Part shown: piece by piece, positions 10,348-21,031 of the stretch
Layout: each line of letters begins with the position of its first letter
Position numbering within the stretch: the stretch's first letter is position 1
Assembly (NCBI GenBank): GCA_944472135.2
Contig: OX235270.1
Span: 123,147,842-123,211,841, forward strand
Source: Trichobilharzia regenti
Lineage: Eukaryota > Platyhelminthes > Trematoda > Strigeidida > Schistosomatidae
Direction: 5' to 3'
Length of the DNA stretch: 64,000 bases
The notes under the pieces: generated by a model
What the model saw: only the letters and a program-made list of their open reading frames with translations
The model's database searches: none
What the model was told of the DNA's origin: nothing
Made by a program: the position numbers and the translations under genes

Positions 10348-11642
10348 ATTATTATTTATTATTATATCCTTTAATTCCTAGAGAAACATAGGGCTTAAGT
10401 TGCACGTCTGCATTGCGTTGGGTTCTATGCTGAAGTTTTCACGTGGCTCCAGGTATGCCCACATGCTTTCATCCCAAGCTTTGCTCAGTGATGAATGGCA
10501 GTCACCTCTCCACCTCACTCAACTTCATCGACTTTGAAAAGGCCTAAGACAGCGTCGATCGAGAGGTCATTTGGCAACTACTTCGCTACTACGGGGTCCC
10601 ACCGACAATTATACATCTCATCCAACAGTTGTACAACAGTGCTGCGTGACAAGCAATCCACAACGGGAAACTTACAAAAGCCTTCGAAGTGAGGATGGGA
10701 GTGAGACAAGGCTGTCTATTATCGCCAATGATATTCCTGATTGCAGTAGATTGGATAATGCGACAGACAACAGCCAATGAGGAAACAGGCATAAAATGGA
10801 CTCACACAAAACAGAACTTGGAGGATCTGGACTTCGCCGATGATATATGTCTGATTTCCCACAAACTGGAAGATATGCAAGTGAAAAGCAACAAGCTGGC
10901 AAAAGAAGCATCAAAGATAGGACTTCGAGTGAACATAGATAAAACAGAGGTGATGAAGATTCTTGACCAACACCAACAGCAACAACAAAAACAGACAACA
11001 ATCAGCCTGCATAAATGGGAGGAACCTGAAAGAAACAACCTCCTTTATATACCTACCTGGGAAGCATCGTTTCAACTGCAGGCGGAACTGAAGAGGATAT
11101 CAAAGCCAGAATCGGAAAAGCCACACAGGCTTTCATTACTCTTAAGTCTGTGTGGAGGTCAACATCACTCAGCATGAAAAATAAGATCCGGATTTTCAAC
11201 TCCAATGTGAAGTTAGTGCTACTTTACGGATCAGAGACTTGGCGCGTCATAAAGAGCACATCAAACAAACTACAGCTGTCTTCGCTCAGTACTCAAGATC
11301 AGATGACCAGAAAAGATCAGCAACATGGATCTCTGGGAGCGAACCAACACAGCAGGAACCGATTGTGAAGCAAATAGGCAGGAAGAAATGGAGATGGATG
11401 GGCCATACTTTGAGGAAACCATCAAGTGACATCACTAGACAAGACCTCGAGTGAAACGCAAACGGGGAGCTGAGAGTTAGTCGTCTAAGTGTGACTCGGA
11501 GGAAATCATGTGAAGAGGAAATGAAAGCATTTGAGCAGACCTGGAGCCACGTGAAAACTTCAGCATAGAACCCAACGCAATGCAGACGTGCAACTTAAAC
11601 CCTATGTTCCTCTAGGAATTAAAGGAAATAATAATAATAATT
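10348..11642 (+). mobile_element. RTE-clade non-LTR fragment flanked by inverted copies of its own 3' end
   Basis: The body (about 10480-11642) is the 3' half of an RTE-like element on the plus strand, ending in an ATA/AAT-rich tail. The left end (about 10348-10472) is a reverse-complement copy of the last 120 or so bases of the same element. It shares TTGCACGTCTGCATTGCGTT and the sequence on both sides with the right end 11521-11642. The whole therefore looks like an inverted-repeat-bounded unit of 1.3 kb. The same family, on the opposite strand, is inserted in the tandem array at 40392-43054. Confidence 0.75.
10480..11454 (+). pseudogene. RTE reverse transcriptase, C-terminal half, broken
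   Basis: In order along the plus strand the motifs are: NFIDFEKA followed by a stop and DSVDREV (motif A, which carries the first catalytic aspartate); then QAIHNGKL, and GVRQGCLLSPMIF (motif B); then LDFADDICL (motif C with the catalytic FADD at about 10830-10845); then a C-terminal stretch around LLYGSETW and KKWRWMGHTLRK. These blocks and their spacing fit RTE-clade elements of schistosomes. Several frame changes (near 10690 and 11150) and at least one stop make it inactive. The endonuclease and N-terminal RT parts are missing. Confidence 0.72.
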
Positions 11643-12148
11643 AGTTAGGATAACAAGGCCGCTACAAATGGAATGAGTTCTTTTCAATTTCATAACTTTG
11701 TTTTTTGGTATAGTATAATTCTACACGAAGAACTGTTTGGATCAATACTTAGTATTTGAAAAAACGTATCATTTTCCCAGCATTTTGTCAAAATCCAATG
11801 GAAATTCATTGTATATATTTTTCCATATTTTCATTGTTTGCCATACCCACCTTAAATTGGAGTGCAAGAAGAGTAGTATGGAAAAGTACAAGAGGTAAGA
11901 GTCCTCAGTTCATATGATAAAATTTTAAGAGATGTAAGCAGGAACGTGAAAGATTTTGTTCATTTTAATGGTAATGTGATAAAGATTGTAACAACTTCCA
12001 AATATCCCTAAAACGATTATGCTTAGATGAGTGAAACAGCAATACAGTAGTAGATAATGGCTGAGTAGAGGGATATGTACGGGATGTTTTCAACAGTACA
12101 CATATCTCTTGAATTTTATACCGACGAAGTAATCGAAAATAAAACGTT
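11643..12148. other. Unassigned AT-rich sequence between transposons
   Basis: No recognisable gene or element was found between the RTE fragment and the LTR that begins at 12149. Confidence 0.4.
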
Positions 12149-12739
12149 TGTAGTGACCCATTTTATTACTCATCTTTGTAGTATACTTTCACTACGTATT
12201 TGGACTTTGATTTGTTTATCACTCTAAATTTTGCGTGTTAACAACTGATACTTTTGTACTCGATCAACTTTTGAATTTTGATTATTGAGATAATACACGT
12301 TCGTTCAAGTGCCTTTTGATTTACGTTGTGGACGTTGAATAAACACAACGTTAGGGCACGATAATAATCGCGAAGAAGTACTGGGATATACTGTGGTGAG
12401 AGCAGCCTGCTAGCCGATTGGTTGACATTAATCTACGTCAATGTCTAGGTCACTGATATGGGCCGTGAGAAAATATGAACAAGGCTGTTTCAACAACCAA
12501 TCACAGCAAACTTAAACGTGGGCAAATATGATTCTCAGATAGATGGCTCCACTTTGTGAGGAACTCGAAAACAACCAATCAGAAGACTGCGTTTGTCTAC
12601 AAGACTAGGCTATAATAATGTATGTGGAATTTATATAAATACGTGTTGATTTTCGTAATAAAACGATCTGTTGCCTGGCCCTTGTCTTCTGTTGTTACAA
12701 TACGTGTACGCTAGCTTGATCAAAAAGAGAACCACAACA
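12149..12739 (+). repeat. 5' LTR of the gypsy element
   Basis: The segment begins TGTAGTGACCC and ends ...CACAACA, i.e. TG...CA boundaries. It holds a TATA-like box and an AATAAA signal in the right order, and it abuts a primer-binding-site-like sequence. No second copy is present to confirm the ends. Confidence 0.55.
12632..12662 (+). promoter_or_regulatory. LTR TATA-like box and polyadenylation signal
   Basis: TATATAAA at 12632-12639 and AATAAA at 12657-12662 lie in the 3' half of the LTR, in the order promoter then poly(A) signal. This is the usual arrangement for a retrotransposon LTR. Confidence 0.45.
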
Positions 12740-12999
12740 AATTGGTGAGCCCGACACCGCTGATCGACGACGTCATTTCGAATTACACACATACTGGATT
12801 TAATCATCCCTGCTATCGTATTAACTTTGATAACTGCATAACATTTGGATATATATATCTACCGACATTTTTGTTGAAAATACTTTCGGTAATCAGACCA
12901 TTTTTGAGCATTCTTGAACTTACCTATATTCTGTTCTGCTTGTGCTCACTTTTGTATTTTTGCTATCATCTCTATATATTGTTTTCTACACTTTTCGTA

Positions 13000-13458
13000 A
13001 TGTCATTTAATACTGATAACGACACTTCAAGTAGAAGGTCTGTAGCTGCAGTTACCAGTTCCATACCACCTTTTAAACCTAATGATCCATATTTATGGTT
13101 CACTCGCCTAGAACACTACTTCCTAGCTAACCACGTCACTTCTCAAACTACAAAATTTGGCTATGGAAGCTCCATCTTACCGGATGAAATAGCAGAGCAA
13201 GTATGGGGAACGCTCATAAATCCAGATCCAGAAACTCCGTACGATGTTTTAAAGCAGAAGGTTATTAAGGTTTCTTCGTTATCAGACCAGAAAGCTATTG
13301 ATCAACTGCTCAGCAGTGTTAATCTTGGTGATAGAAGACCTTCCCAACTCAAAAGCCATATGTGTAACATTTTAGGAGATCGGAAGGTAGACACCTCGAG
13401 TTCATTTCTCAGTTCACTTCAGACATTAGATTTATCAAGAGACATAAAAACGAGTTAG
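13000..13458 (+). pseudogene. Gypsy gag N-terminus joined to RNase H remnant
   Basis: The ATG at 13000 fits the start of gag. An upstream in-frame extension to 12742 runs through hydrophobic leader sequence and is less likely to be used. Residues around IPPFKPNDPYLWFTRLEHYF, then LPDEIAEQVW and PYDVLKQKVI, match the gag of schistosome-type gypsy elements. From about 13395 the reading leaves gag, and by 13430 another frame reads ...ELADALSRI, the signature that closes RNase H. More than 2 kb of pol is therefore deleted at this junction. The open frame stops at 13456-13458. Confidence 0.7.
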
Positions 13459-14430
13459 CAGATGCGTTATCCCGTATCCATATAAATACCTTAGAAAAAG
13501 ATCAGTTTAACCTTAAAGAGATGGCTAAACTGCAAACTATGGACGAGGATCTGAAAAGACTAAAAATAGCACGAGTACTTCTTTACGTTTGCAAGATGTT
13601 ATGCTTGATGAAAACCTAACTATTACGTGTGATGTGTCCAAAGGTAAACCGCGTCCTTTTGTCCCATTAGAAATGCGAAGATTAGTTTTCTCCAAAATAC
13701 ACGGCATTTCTCACCTTGGTATCCGAGCGACAGTCAGACTGATAAGTGACCGATATATACGGCCGAACGTGAATCGCGAGATTTAACAGTGGACGAGAGC
13801 ATGTCTAGCTTGCCGAAAGTCAAAAATACTACGACATACAGTCTCACCTAATGGCCAGTTTCCAGAGCCTGATGGTAGGTTCCAACACATACACATCGAC
13901 ATCGTTGGACCGTTACCACCATCTAATGGCTTTACTTATATCTTAACGTGTATTTACAGTTCAAACGGCTTAGAGGAGAGATTTCATCGTCAACTGAAAG
14001 CAGCATTGATGGCAGTGAAGGATGATGATAAGTGGAGTGATAAATTACCACTTGTACTTCTTGGAATACGCTTAACAATAAAACAAGATATCGAATGTTG
14101 TCCAGCAGAGTTAGTTTATGGAATTACTTTACAACTGCCTGGAGAATATTTCAACCCAGCCACTGAAGTTCCAACTGACGGACTACTTTTGCGCAACAAC
14201 TGAGACAACATATGAGCCTTTTAAGGTATCATCCCCCGCGACATCAGCTCAACCAAGCATACATGCCTCAAAAACTAGACGATTGCATTCATGTCTTCAT
14301 ACGACACGACGATGTAAGGGAACCACTTCAACTACCCTATGACGGACCATTTAAAGTAATAAACAGAAAAACAAAACCATCACTGTCGAACGAGGAGGTA
14401 AACACGAGAATGTAAGCATCAATCGTGTAA
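13425..14430 (+). pseudogene. Gypsy RNase H end and integrase, with stop and internal deletion
   Basis: The RNase H terminus ADALSRI is followed by a linker and then the integrase HHCC zinc domain: HGISHLG with two histidines, then CLACRKSK with two cysteines (about 13710-13825), interrupted by a stop at 13784-13786. The core starts with HIDIVGPLP, containing the first catalytic Asp. The middle of the core, including the second Asp, is missing. The sequence resumes at NGLEERFHRQLKAAL, carrying the catalytic Glu (about 13960-14010), and continues to CPAELVYG, the usual end of the core. Integrase inserts the cDNA into the host chromosome; this copy cannot. Confidence 0.75.
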
Positions 14431-14770
14431 AAACAGCTCTCATGTAAACAGAGGTGACCAAATGTTTACCCAAGCCATCAACACCGTCTAAAGTTACACC
14501 ACACGTGTATAAAAATGCAACTATTTGTCCTGTAACTACTAAAGCACTTGCTCTACTGATACCAGAGATAAGTCAAAACAAATTGATCGTCTGAAATACG
14601 AGATGTATTTTGGCATCATAAGGATAGAGCATGGAGATTATTTAGCTAACTAGGGTTCTTTCACAAACTAGAGAACGCAATGCGAGAGTGTGATAGGAGG
14701 CTGCGTACGCACAGACCAACAAGCTGATATAAGAAATGAAGGTGAGCATCCCTTTACGGTATATAGGGAC

Positions 14771-15126
14771 TGTCAATGTAGTTCAAGACTGAACGATCAA
14801 TTCATGGTTGTCTGCTCAAACCCAACTTCCCCAATTTTCGTGGAGGCATCAATACACCAGCCATCGTCTCATCGTTCGCTGTTCGGTGCAAGAGAGAAAA
14901 CTATCAGAAGTATTATCGTGATTTATTGTTGTAACCTTTATTCTTAGACCTTGTGTATAATAACCTTATCGTTGGTTACATATTGGCGTAGGAATAAAGG
15001 ATTCTTGAGTCGCCAATCGGTGTTTTGTTTTTCGCGTTGCTTCATGTGAAGCGTTTCTGAAAGTCTTCTATTGACAGCGTGAGGTCCACCGTAGTAAAAC
15101 CTGGACATTGACAGTTTCCGATACTT
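14771..15126 (+). repeat. 5' LTR of the BEL/Pao element
   Basis: It matches 21032-21389 over most of its length, including CAAACCCAACTTCCCCAATT, an AATAAA at 14993-14998, and AGTCGCCAATCGGTGTTTTG. A third, inverted copy lies at 22543-22892. Confidence 0.75.
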
Positions 15127-15208
15127 TCTGTTCGTCTTTCCTCGTGTCTGCCCGACTTCTTTGGACAAGTGTTATCTGGAACTTTTCTGGAATTTTCGGT
15201 CAAGTTCA

Positions 15209-16425
15209 ATGATGCCTGGGTCAAAGAAGGGAAGAAGCACCTTGGAAGCAAGCAAGAAAGTAAGTGATGCTGAGTTGCTTGTTAACTGTAATGATATGTA
15301 TGATGCTCAGCATGATGAGTCTGTTGTTCATGTTTCGCAGTCTAGGGATAGTAAGGGCTTAAAGTTACCTAAATTCGAGCCTTGGTACTTTGATGGAAAC
15401 CCAACCGATTGTCCAAAGTTTATCAGACAGCTTGAGATCATGTTGAGTAGTTTTTTATTAAATGATGAAATGAAGTTGATGTATTTGATGAGGTACTGCA
15501 CTGGAGTTGCTTCAAGAGCTATACGGTGCTGTAAGCTCATGCCCCCTACTGAGGGATACTCTGAGGCTATGAGCATTTTACGTCAAAGGTTTTGAAGACC
15601 TTCAATGATTGTGAGGAACGTATTCGAGGCTGTTAAAGGTAATGGTAGTCAATTACGAGATGACTCCAAGGCACTCACTGAGTTTTGGATAATCTGATGA
15701 CTTACAAGAATACGTTGATTTCGATGAATTGAATGAGTGACCTCAACTCGAGTTTTGTCCTAGAAGTAATAGCCAGACGCCTACCTACTCGACTGCAAAG
15801 GAAGTGGGTAAAGATAAACTCTTGTGTAGATGATGAAGGTATTGAACCAAAGTTCGATGATATTCTCAAACTGGTAAAAGATAGTGTCAATCAATCTATG
15901 AGCAAGTTTGCCAGTATGTTGCATCCCACCCCTAGAATAGAGCAGTCTGAGAGCGAAACGCAATCATTTATGACGAAAGGGTCTCAGAGAAGTGGATATC
16001 GAGAAAGCTCTATGGTGTCTAGTAATCCATATAAACTTAGTGAGTGTAACAGCTTTAGTGGGACGTCCCCGACAGATAGGTAACAAGTTGCGAGACAAAC
16101 ACGGTTGTGTTTTACACGTTTGCAAGAAGTTCATACAATGATGAACTGTAAGTCAGTGAGCAGGTTAAGTAGTAAGCTAAATGTGAAATCAAGGTCTGAC
16201 TGCAAATTGTGTCACGATATTGGTGCAGCGAATAAGCCTGTATTTGCAATTGGTAGGCGATTGTTGAATAGAGTGTCACAGACGAATCCGCAGCTTGTGC
16301 AGCAGAAGAGAGTCACAGTTTCAGAGGACACTTCTGACTCCCCCAGTTTACAAGGTATTACTAGTCAGAATAATGATATGGAACCTCTAATGATTTGTGA
16401 GGAAGAACCCAAATTGTTGAGATGA
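15209..16425 (+). pseudogene. BEL/Pao gag, several frameshifts
   Basis: The first frame (ATG at 15209, to 15595) contains LPKFEPWYFDGNPTDCPKF, then LMYLMRYCTG and AIRCC, then YSEAMSILRQRF. This is the BEL/Pao gag pattern of a proline-phenylalanine-glycine opening and a LK/RERF-type close. The continuation (MIVRNVFEAVKG at about 15605, and VLEVIARRLP with KWVKINSC from 15733 to 16083) lies in shifted frames. A last frame (16105-16425) contains paired cysteines and a histidine (CKLCHDIG) that may be a decayed zinc knuckle. At least two frameshifts inactivate it. The sequence runs into the inserted CR1-like element near 16566. Confidence 0.72.
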
Positions 16426-16910
16426 GCGGAATGCCTACTACTGCTGAGTAGAACATAGGTTCTGTACAGCTTGAACGTGAAGCAGACTTAAACGCAGATG
16501 CGGTTGCAGAAGGTATAGATACTTGTGAGACCGTCAGTGTAAGTGATCAGCGTGTAGCTCACCTATAATAATAATAATAATAATAATAGTATATTCTCAT
16601 TTTGTACATGAGAGACGCCAGTTTACAGGCATCATCAATATGATAAATTACATATACGATTAGCAATCATAATTAATAATAATGTTTTAATAAAGTACAC
16701 ATTTTTTCCTACTTGTGTAGGACACACCAAATATACAGGCATGGATAAGCATTAATTAAATTTCATAAATTCGGTTTATGGTTAAGTTACATGGTTGCTG
16801 GCGTTTTTGTTTTAATAATAATTATAATAATGTATATTCTCATATAAACATATAAATTTACATGAAAATGCATGCCATTTTTTTAGGTCTGTGGGAACAA
16901 TATGATAACC

Positions 16911-17174
16911 AGTCATTCAATGGAGCACATCATGAAATATAGGAATATTGACTTCGCATTAACAAAAAAACCCAAGTAAGTTTTGGATGGATTAAAAATA
17001 CTTGGGAAAAAATAAAGCTTGAAGTTATTCCACAATATAACAAGTCATTCAATGGAGCACATCATGAAATATAGGAATATTGTCTTCGCATTAACAAAAA
17101 AACCCAAGTAAGTTTTGGATGGATTAAAAATACTTGGGAAAAAATAAAGCTTGAAGTAATTCCTCAATATAACC
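16911..17174. repeat. Tandem duplication of 132 bp in the CR1 3' region
   Basis: 16911-17042 and 17043-17174 are nearly identical, both starting AGTCATTCAATGGAGCACAT, with only a few substitutions. The duplication lies in the 3' untranslated part of the minus-strand CR1-like element. Confidence 0.85.
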
Positions 17175-17739
17175 TGGGTGTGTACAAATCCGAATCTCAT
17201 TTTTGATTTGATTTATATCCAAATTGGGTAATAAGGAAGCTATTTTTACAGATACGATCAGTTATGTTATAAGCTACAATCGTGAAGTTGTATTACAAAT
17301 TGATACTTTTCCATTGGTATAAGAGTATATTCCACAAATGTAATCCAGGTTGCGTCGTGGAGAAAGTTAATTCGTTATTAACCAGGCAACTGAAAGATAC
17401 GGGACCAATAATGTTTGCAGATCATTTGTCATTGTAAATGGTCAAATATCCACATTATTCATTCTCATTCAAAAAGTCAAATGGAAGCTGAAATGGTGAG
17501 AGAAAAAAGAAGACAAACAACAGCAACGCAAAAGAAAGCAACGGGAGTCCTTAAGGAGTGATTAATAAATATATACATATATATTCTGTTTAGTAACTGT
17601 GGTTATTTTGGTACACAAACTAACTAGTCCCGTTATGCTAACTTTTATATTATGTGTGAACTAATATTACTGTCCTGTGTAGAAATGTTAATCATCTAGT
17701 TCCAATAATATTAAAATTTATAATTGTAGTTTGCTGTAA

Positions 17740-19032
17740 CTACACGTTTAAACAACTTAAAATATCTATGTAGGGTGAAAAAGAGGGTGTAAGAGTCAGA
17801 CGTATAAGTGCATTGTCATCTTTGAGCAGTCTGGTGACTGAGGAGATGAACACTGGAAGTGTGTTTGCATCGCGCACATTAGCTGGTAGTCTATTCCAAA
17901 TGACTGAAAACTTATTTAAGAAGAAGTTGTACCGCACGTAAGTCTGACAGTGCTCTATAGCAGCTAGGTTGTGATGATTTCTAAGATTGTAACTGACGAC
18001 AGCGGTAGGTTTAGTTAATGGCTCGGAGGAATGCAAGAGAAGATTAGTTAGCTTATAGTAAAAGATTAGGTTTAGCTTAAGGCGTCTTTTCCAGAGGGGT
18101 TCTAATCTTAGTCTTACGCATCTCTCATGGTATTCCAGACTACTTTCTAAACCAAGAGTTCTTGAGGTAAACTGCCGTTGCACTCCCTCTAATTTAAGCT
18201 TGTCATTTTGTCTTAGTCCGCTAAGAATAAACGGGCAGTATTCTAAGATAGGTCGGACACATACTTTGTATAATAAAACCCTAGTTTCACAACAAAAGAA
18301 ATTGCGTGTTATGCATCCTATCAGCCTACGCGTTTTACGTCTGGCATAATCAGTCTGTTCAGCGAACGTTAGGTTACTAGAGTATCTAATACCGAGATCT
18401 ACGACTGAATTGAGCTTAGCTAGTTTTCGCCCATTTATTTCAAGGTTTAGATCAAGCTTACTGTTGCCGATACAAATCCAGCCGCATTTGTCAATGTTAA
18501 AATTTAGGCAGGATTCAGCACACCACGTTGCAAGGCTACTTAGTTCAAGATGTATTTTAGTAACCATATCGCTTAATTCATGAGTGTAGCAGGAGTAGAC
18601 GACTTTGAGGTCGTCAGCATATAGGAATGGTTTACCTGAGGTGAAGCACTTGCAAATGCTGTTAATGTAAACTGTGAATAAAAGTGGACCTAGGACACTA
18701 CCTTGCACGACCCCACTTGAGATCTGCCTAGGGTGAGACAATACAGATCCAACTTTGGTTATTTGTACCCTGTTGCTTAGAAATGATTTTAACCAGTTCA
18801 GTAATGGGTTGCGAATTCCACAAGAGTACAGCTTCTCAAAGAGAATACTGTGAGATACCATGTCAAATGCCCTAGATATATCGAAGTATAGAACAACGAC
18901 TAGCTTACGTGCTTCGCGATTACTAGTGATGCAGTTGAAAAAGTCGAAGTGGCAAGTAACGCAGGATCTATTTTTGAGAAATCCGTGTTGAGACCTTGTA
19001 ACAAGATCCTCCCTAATTAGGTAGTCTGACAA
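17740..19032 (-). CDS. CR1-like reverse transcriptase, 430-codon open segment
   Basis: The uninterrupted frame carries QHGFLKN, then LYFDISRAFDMVSH (motif A, catalytic Asp), then SGVVQGSVLGPLLF (motif B), then FLYADDLKVV (motif C, YADD), followed by the thumb region. The open frame begins at a TTG and has no true start. The preceding RT blocks (TYPSEWK, then SGDRANVRNYRPI at about 19060-19170, and PSTSTGPDGL at about 19250) lie in other frames because of two small frameshifts near 19035 and 19190. The protein would copy element RNA at nicked target DNA. With the endonuclease missing and the frame broken, this copy is not autonomous, though all three catalytic aspartates of the palm remain. 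Confidence 0.75.
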   Translation of the reverse strand: MSDYLIREDLVTRSQHGFLKNRSCVTCHFDFFNCITSNREARKLVVVLYFDISRAFDMVSHSILFEKLYSCGIRNPLLNWLKSFLSNRVQITKVGSVLSHPRQISSGVVQGSVLGPLLFTVYINSICKCFTSGKPFLYADDLKVVYSCYTHELSDMVTKIHLELSSLATWCAESCLNFNIDKCGWICIGNSKLDLNLEINGRKLAKLNSVVDLGIRYSSNLTFAEQTDYARRKTRRLIGCITRNFFCCETRVLLYKVCVRPILEYCPFILSGLRQNDKLKLEGVQRQFTSRTLGLESSLEYHERCVRLRLEPLWKRRLKLNLIFYYKLTNLLLHSSEPLTKPTAVVSYNLRNHHNLAAIEHCQTYVRYNFFLNKFSVIWNRLPANVRDANTLPVFISSVTRLLKDDNALIRLTLTPSFSPYIDILSCLNV

Positions 19033-19135
19033 TTGATCCTTACAACTTTCTCCATGATTCGTGAGATAACTGGGGTTATATTTATGGGTCTGTAATTGCG
19101 GACGTTTGCCCTATCACCAGATTTGTAATGTGGAA

Positions 19136-19480
19136 TTATGAAGCTAGTTTTCCACTCACTAGGGTAAGTGCCAGTGTCCATAGATATTGAGAAGAATTTA
19201 AGAAGTAACAGGGTATATCACACCCACTGTTTTTGAAAATTATCGAAGCGAGGCCATCCGGTCCCGTACTAGTGGAAGGTTTAAGGCTTTTAATTGCTTG
19301 TACTATTAGTTGATTAGTGAACACAATGCTTTCAAGGGAAGAGATAGTAAGGGGAGCGGTTTCACCAGGCATATGTGTTTCTAAACTAAAGTTTGCAAAC
19401 CAATCACTGAAAGTTCACAGATAGTGGCAGGTTCATTGTAGATTACTTTGTCGTGAAGTAAGTATGGGATTTCCCTCGCT
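19136..19480 (-). pseudogene. CR1-like RT N-terminal portion, frameshifted
   Basis: The frame 19136-19372 has QAIKSLKPSTSTGPDGLASII, the conserved entry block of non-LTR reverse transcriptases (K..ts.GPDGl). It leaves frame before the SGDRANVRNYRPI block. It joins the open segment at 17740-19032 once the shifts are considered. Confidence 0.65.
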
Positions 19481-19520
19481 GACTGCATTCGTTTTTTAAG
19501 AAGTGCCGTTAAGTTATAAA

Positions 19521-21031
19521 CTTGGAGGTACTTTAAGTGCCGTTAACTCTATCGACAGATGTTAGAGCTGAACAGGAGCTAATCATAAAGGATAGCAGTG
19601 GTGGTAATCCTACAGTTGGAAAACCTTCTAAAGGTCGAATATCAACAGCTTCTGATGCGCCGCTGAGCTCGTCAACTTGTGTCACTCAGTCGTCGTTGGT
19701 GCTGTCATCCACAATGACAGAGACCCCCATGAACTCAAGTGTCTTGTACTATGACAATGCGAGTATCGGTGCATTTGAAAGGACGAAAGATATTGCTCAG
19801 TTTAGTGGGGATAATCCAAGTGTAAACGAGAGAGTAATTGTTAAATTGACTTGCATGAATAAAGGCATTTCTAGTTTCAAGTTACTATTTGAATGCTATT
19901 ATCTTTGGTGTAAATTACTCTGTACCCAAGCTTGGTTGACCAGATACTTCGTGTGTTTGTTTGTCATCTATATTCTACGATACAATGACATCGGCGTGTT
20001 GCCGTTCAGAGTTCAGGATATAGATGATGGAAGAAGGTCAGCAAATGAACTCTGAGACGATTTTCCAACCTAGGGCGTCAATCTGAGAAGGGTTGTGGGC
20101 GTACTGCTGTAAGTCCTACAGTTCTTCAAGGGTAGTTCGTCAAGGCAGAATCCACAACATTTGATGTATTGATTGTACATATGTTTGTGTTAAATAATTG
20201 TGTGAGTTCCAATTATTGTAATTTTTGGTTAATCTTGTTTGTGTACGGACATTCTACAACTTACAATCGTCAACGTAAGAAGGGTTGCAGGCGTACCGGT
20301 GTAAGTCCTGCGATTCTTCAAAGGAATTCCATCAAGACATGAACTGCGAGTTTGTGTATACTGTTAGTATATATGTGTGGTGTGTCACATCAATTGGTGT
20401 TTTTTGGATTCATTCTGTTTACTCGTTGTTTTCGTACTTTGTTGTTATTGCGTAATGTTGTTTAAATTTTCGTTGTGATTATTTCTGAAGTTGTTTCTAG
20501 TCTCCTACATCCGTGAATGAATTGATTGATGTTACAGACAGCAGATGGGTCGTATACGCCGGGGAGGCTAGGCTAGTGCTGAGAATGAAATGCATACGGA
20601 GATAATTGTTAGCTATGGTTTTACACGCCGGGGAGCGAGGGTGCAGACGACTGAGGCTTGCATACGTCACCGCTACTAGAAGTGAGGCAGAATGAGTGAC
20701 AAGCGATTGCAGTGGTAATTGGTAGTGAGTAGATAAGACGATGTGCGTAGAGTATCGTGAGGTGGTGCTATGGTCACGTTGCATTCTGCAAGAGTCATTC
20801 TAGCAAGTGGCGATTGTAATGCAAGATGTCAAGAGGATGCCTTTAACTGGAAGGTGTAGGTCGTCATTGATGTGTGAGATTGTGCTGTGGGTATGCTTGT
20901 GGTGTGTTGGCTTTTCTGTTTGTTCTCCATTTCAGCTCTGTCCGTGTGACCCAGGTTCTCGCAATGGCATCCAAGTCAACATGTATTGGTCGTGATGGAA
21001 AAAAGGGATGGATCGGTATTTTGCCGGGGAG
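19521..21031 (+). other. 3' internal part of the BEL/Pao element, unassigned frame and repeats
   Basis: A 172-codon open frame (19537-20055) with a hydrophobic C-terminal stretch (YFVCLFVIYIL) has no family motif that I recognise. It could be a relic of the element's 3' end or a chance frame. A 60-bp imperfect direct repeat occurs at about 20094-20155 and 20281-20342 (both contain GTAAGTCCT). The GCCGGGGAG tract that precedes the 3' LTR also appears at about 20558 and 20627, suggesting duplicated polypurine regions. Confidence 0.5.

Larger units (their letters stand above)
12149..14650 (+). mobile_element. Ty3/gypsy LTR retrotransposon, internally deleted, 5' LTR only
   Basis: A probable 5' LTR (12149-12739) is followed by a GGTGAGCCCGAC segment where the primer-binding site is expected, then gag (start 13000), then directly the end of RNase H and most of integrase. 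Protease, reverse transcriptase and much of RNase H are absent, and a second piece is missing inside integrase. No second LTR copy was found before the BEL element begins at 14771, so the right end is approximate. It is a non-autonomous deletion derivative. Confidence 0.72.
16566..19520 (-). mobile_element. CR1-like non-LTR retrotransposon inserted in the BEL element
   Basis: On the minus strand it encodes a reverse transcriptase (about 19372 to 17740), followed by a long AT-rich 3' region ending in an ATA microsatellite at 16566-16588. The same 3' region recurs at the end of the plus-strand copy at about 23440-23812, which confirms it as element sequence. The 5' end is truncated near 19520, upstream of the RT palm, so the endonuclease is missing. 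A 12-base word (AAGTGCCGTTAA) occurs at 19502 and again near 19530, close to the right boundary. Its relation to the insertion is unclear. Confidence 0.75.

Noticed and set aside
10672..11038. Minus-strand frames of 109 and 78 codons
   Set aside because: They are antisense shadows of the RTE reverse transcriptase motifs on the plus strand.
16566..16588. ATA/ATT trinucleotide runs here and at 2838, 10348, 40391 and 11625 as independent microsatellites of interest
   Set aside because: Each marks the 3' end of a non-LTR element, where such tails are normal.
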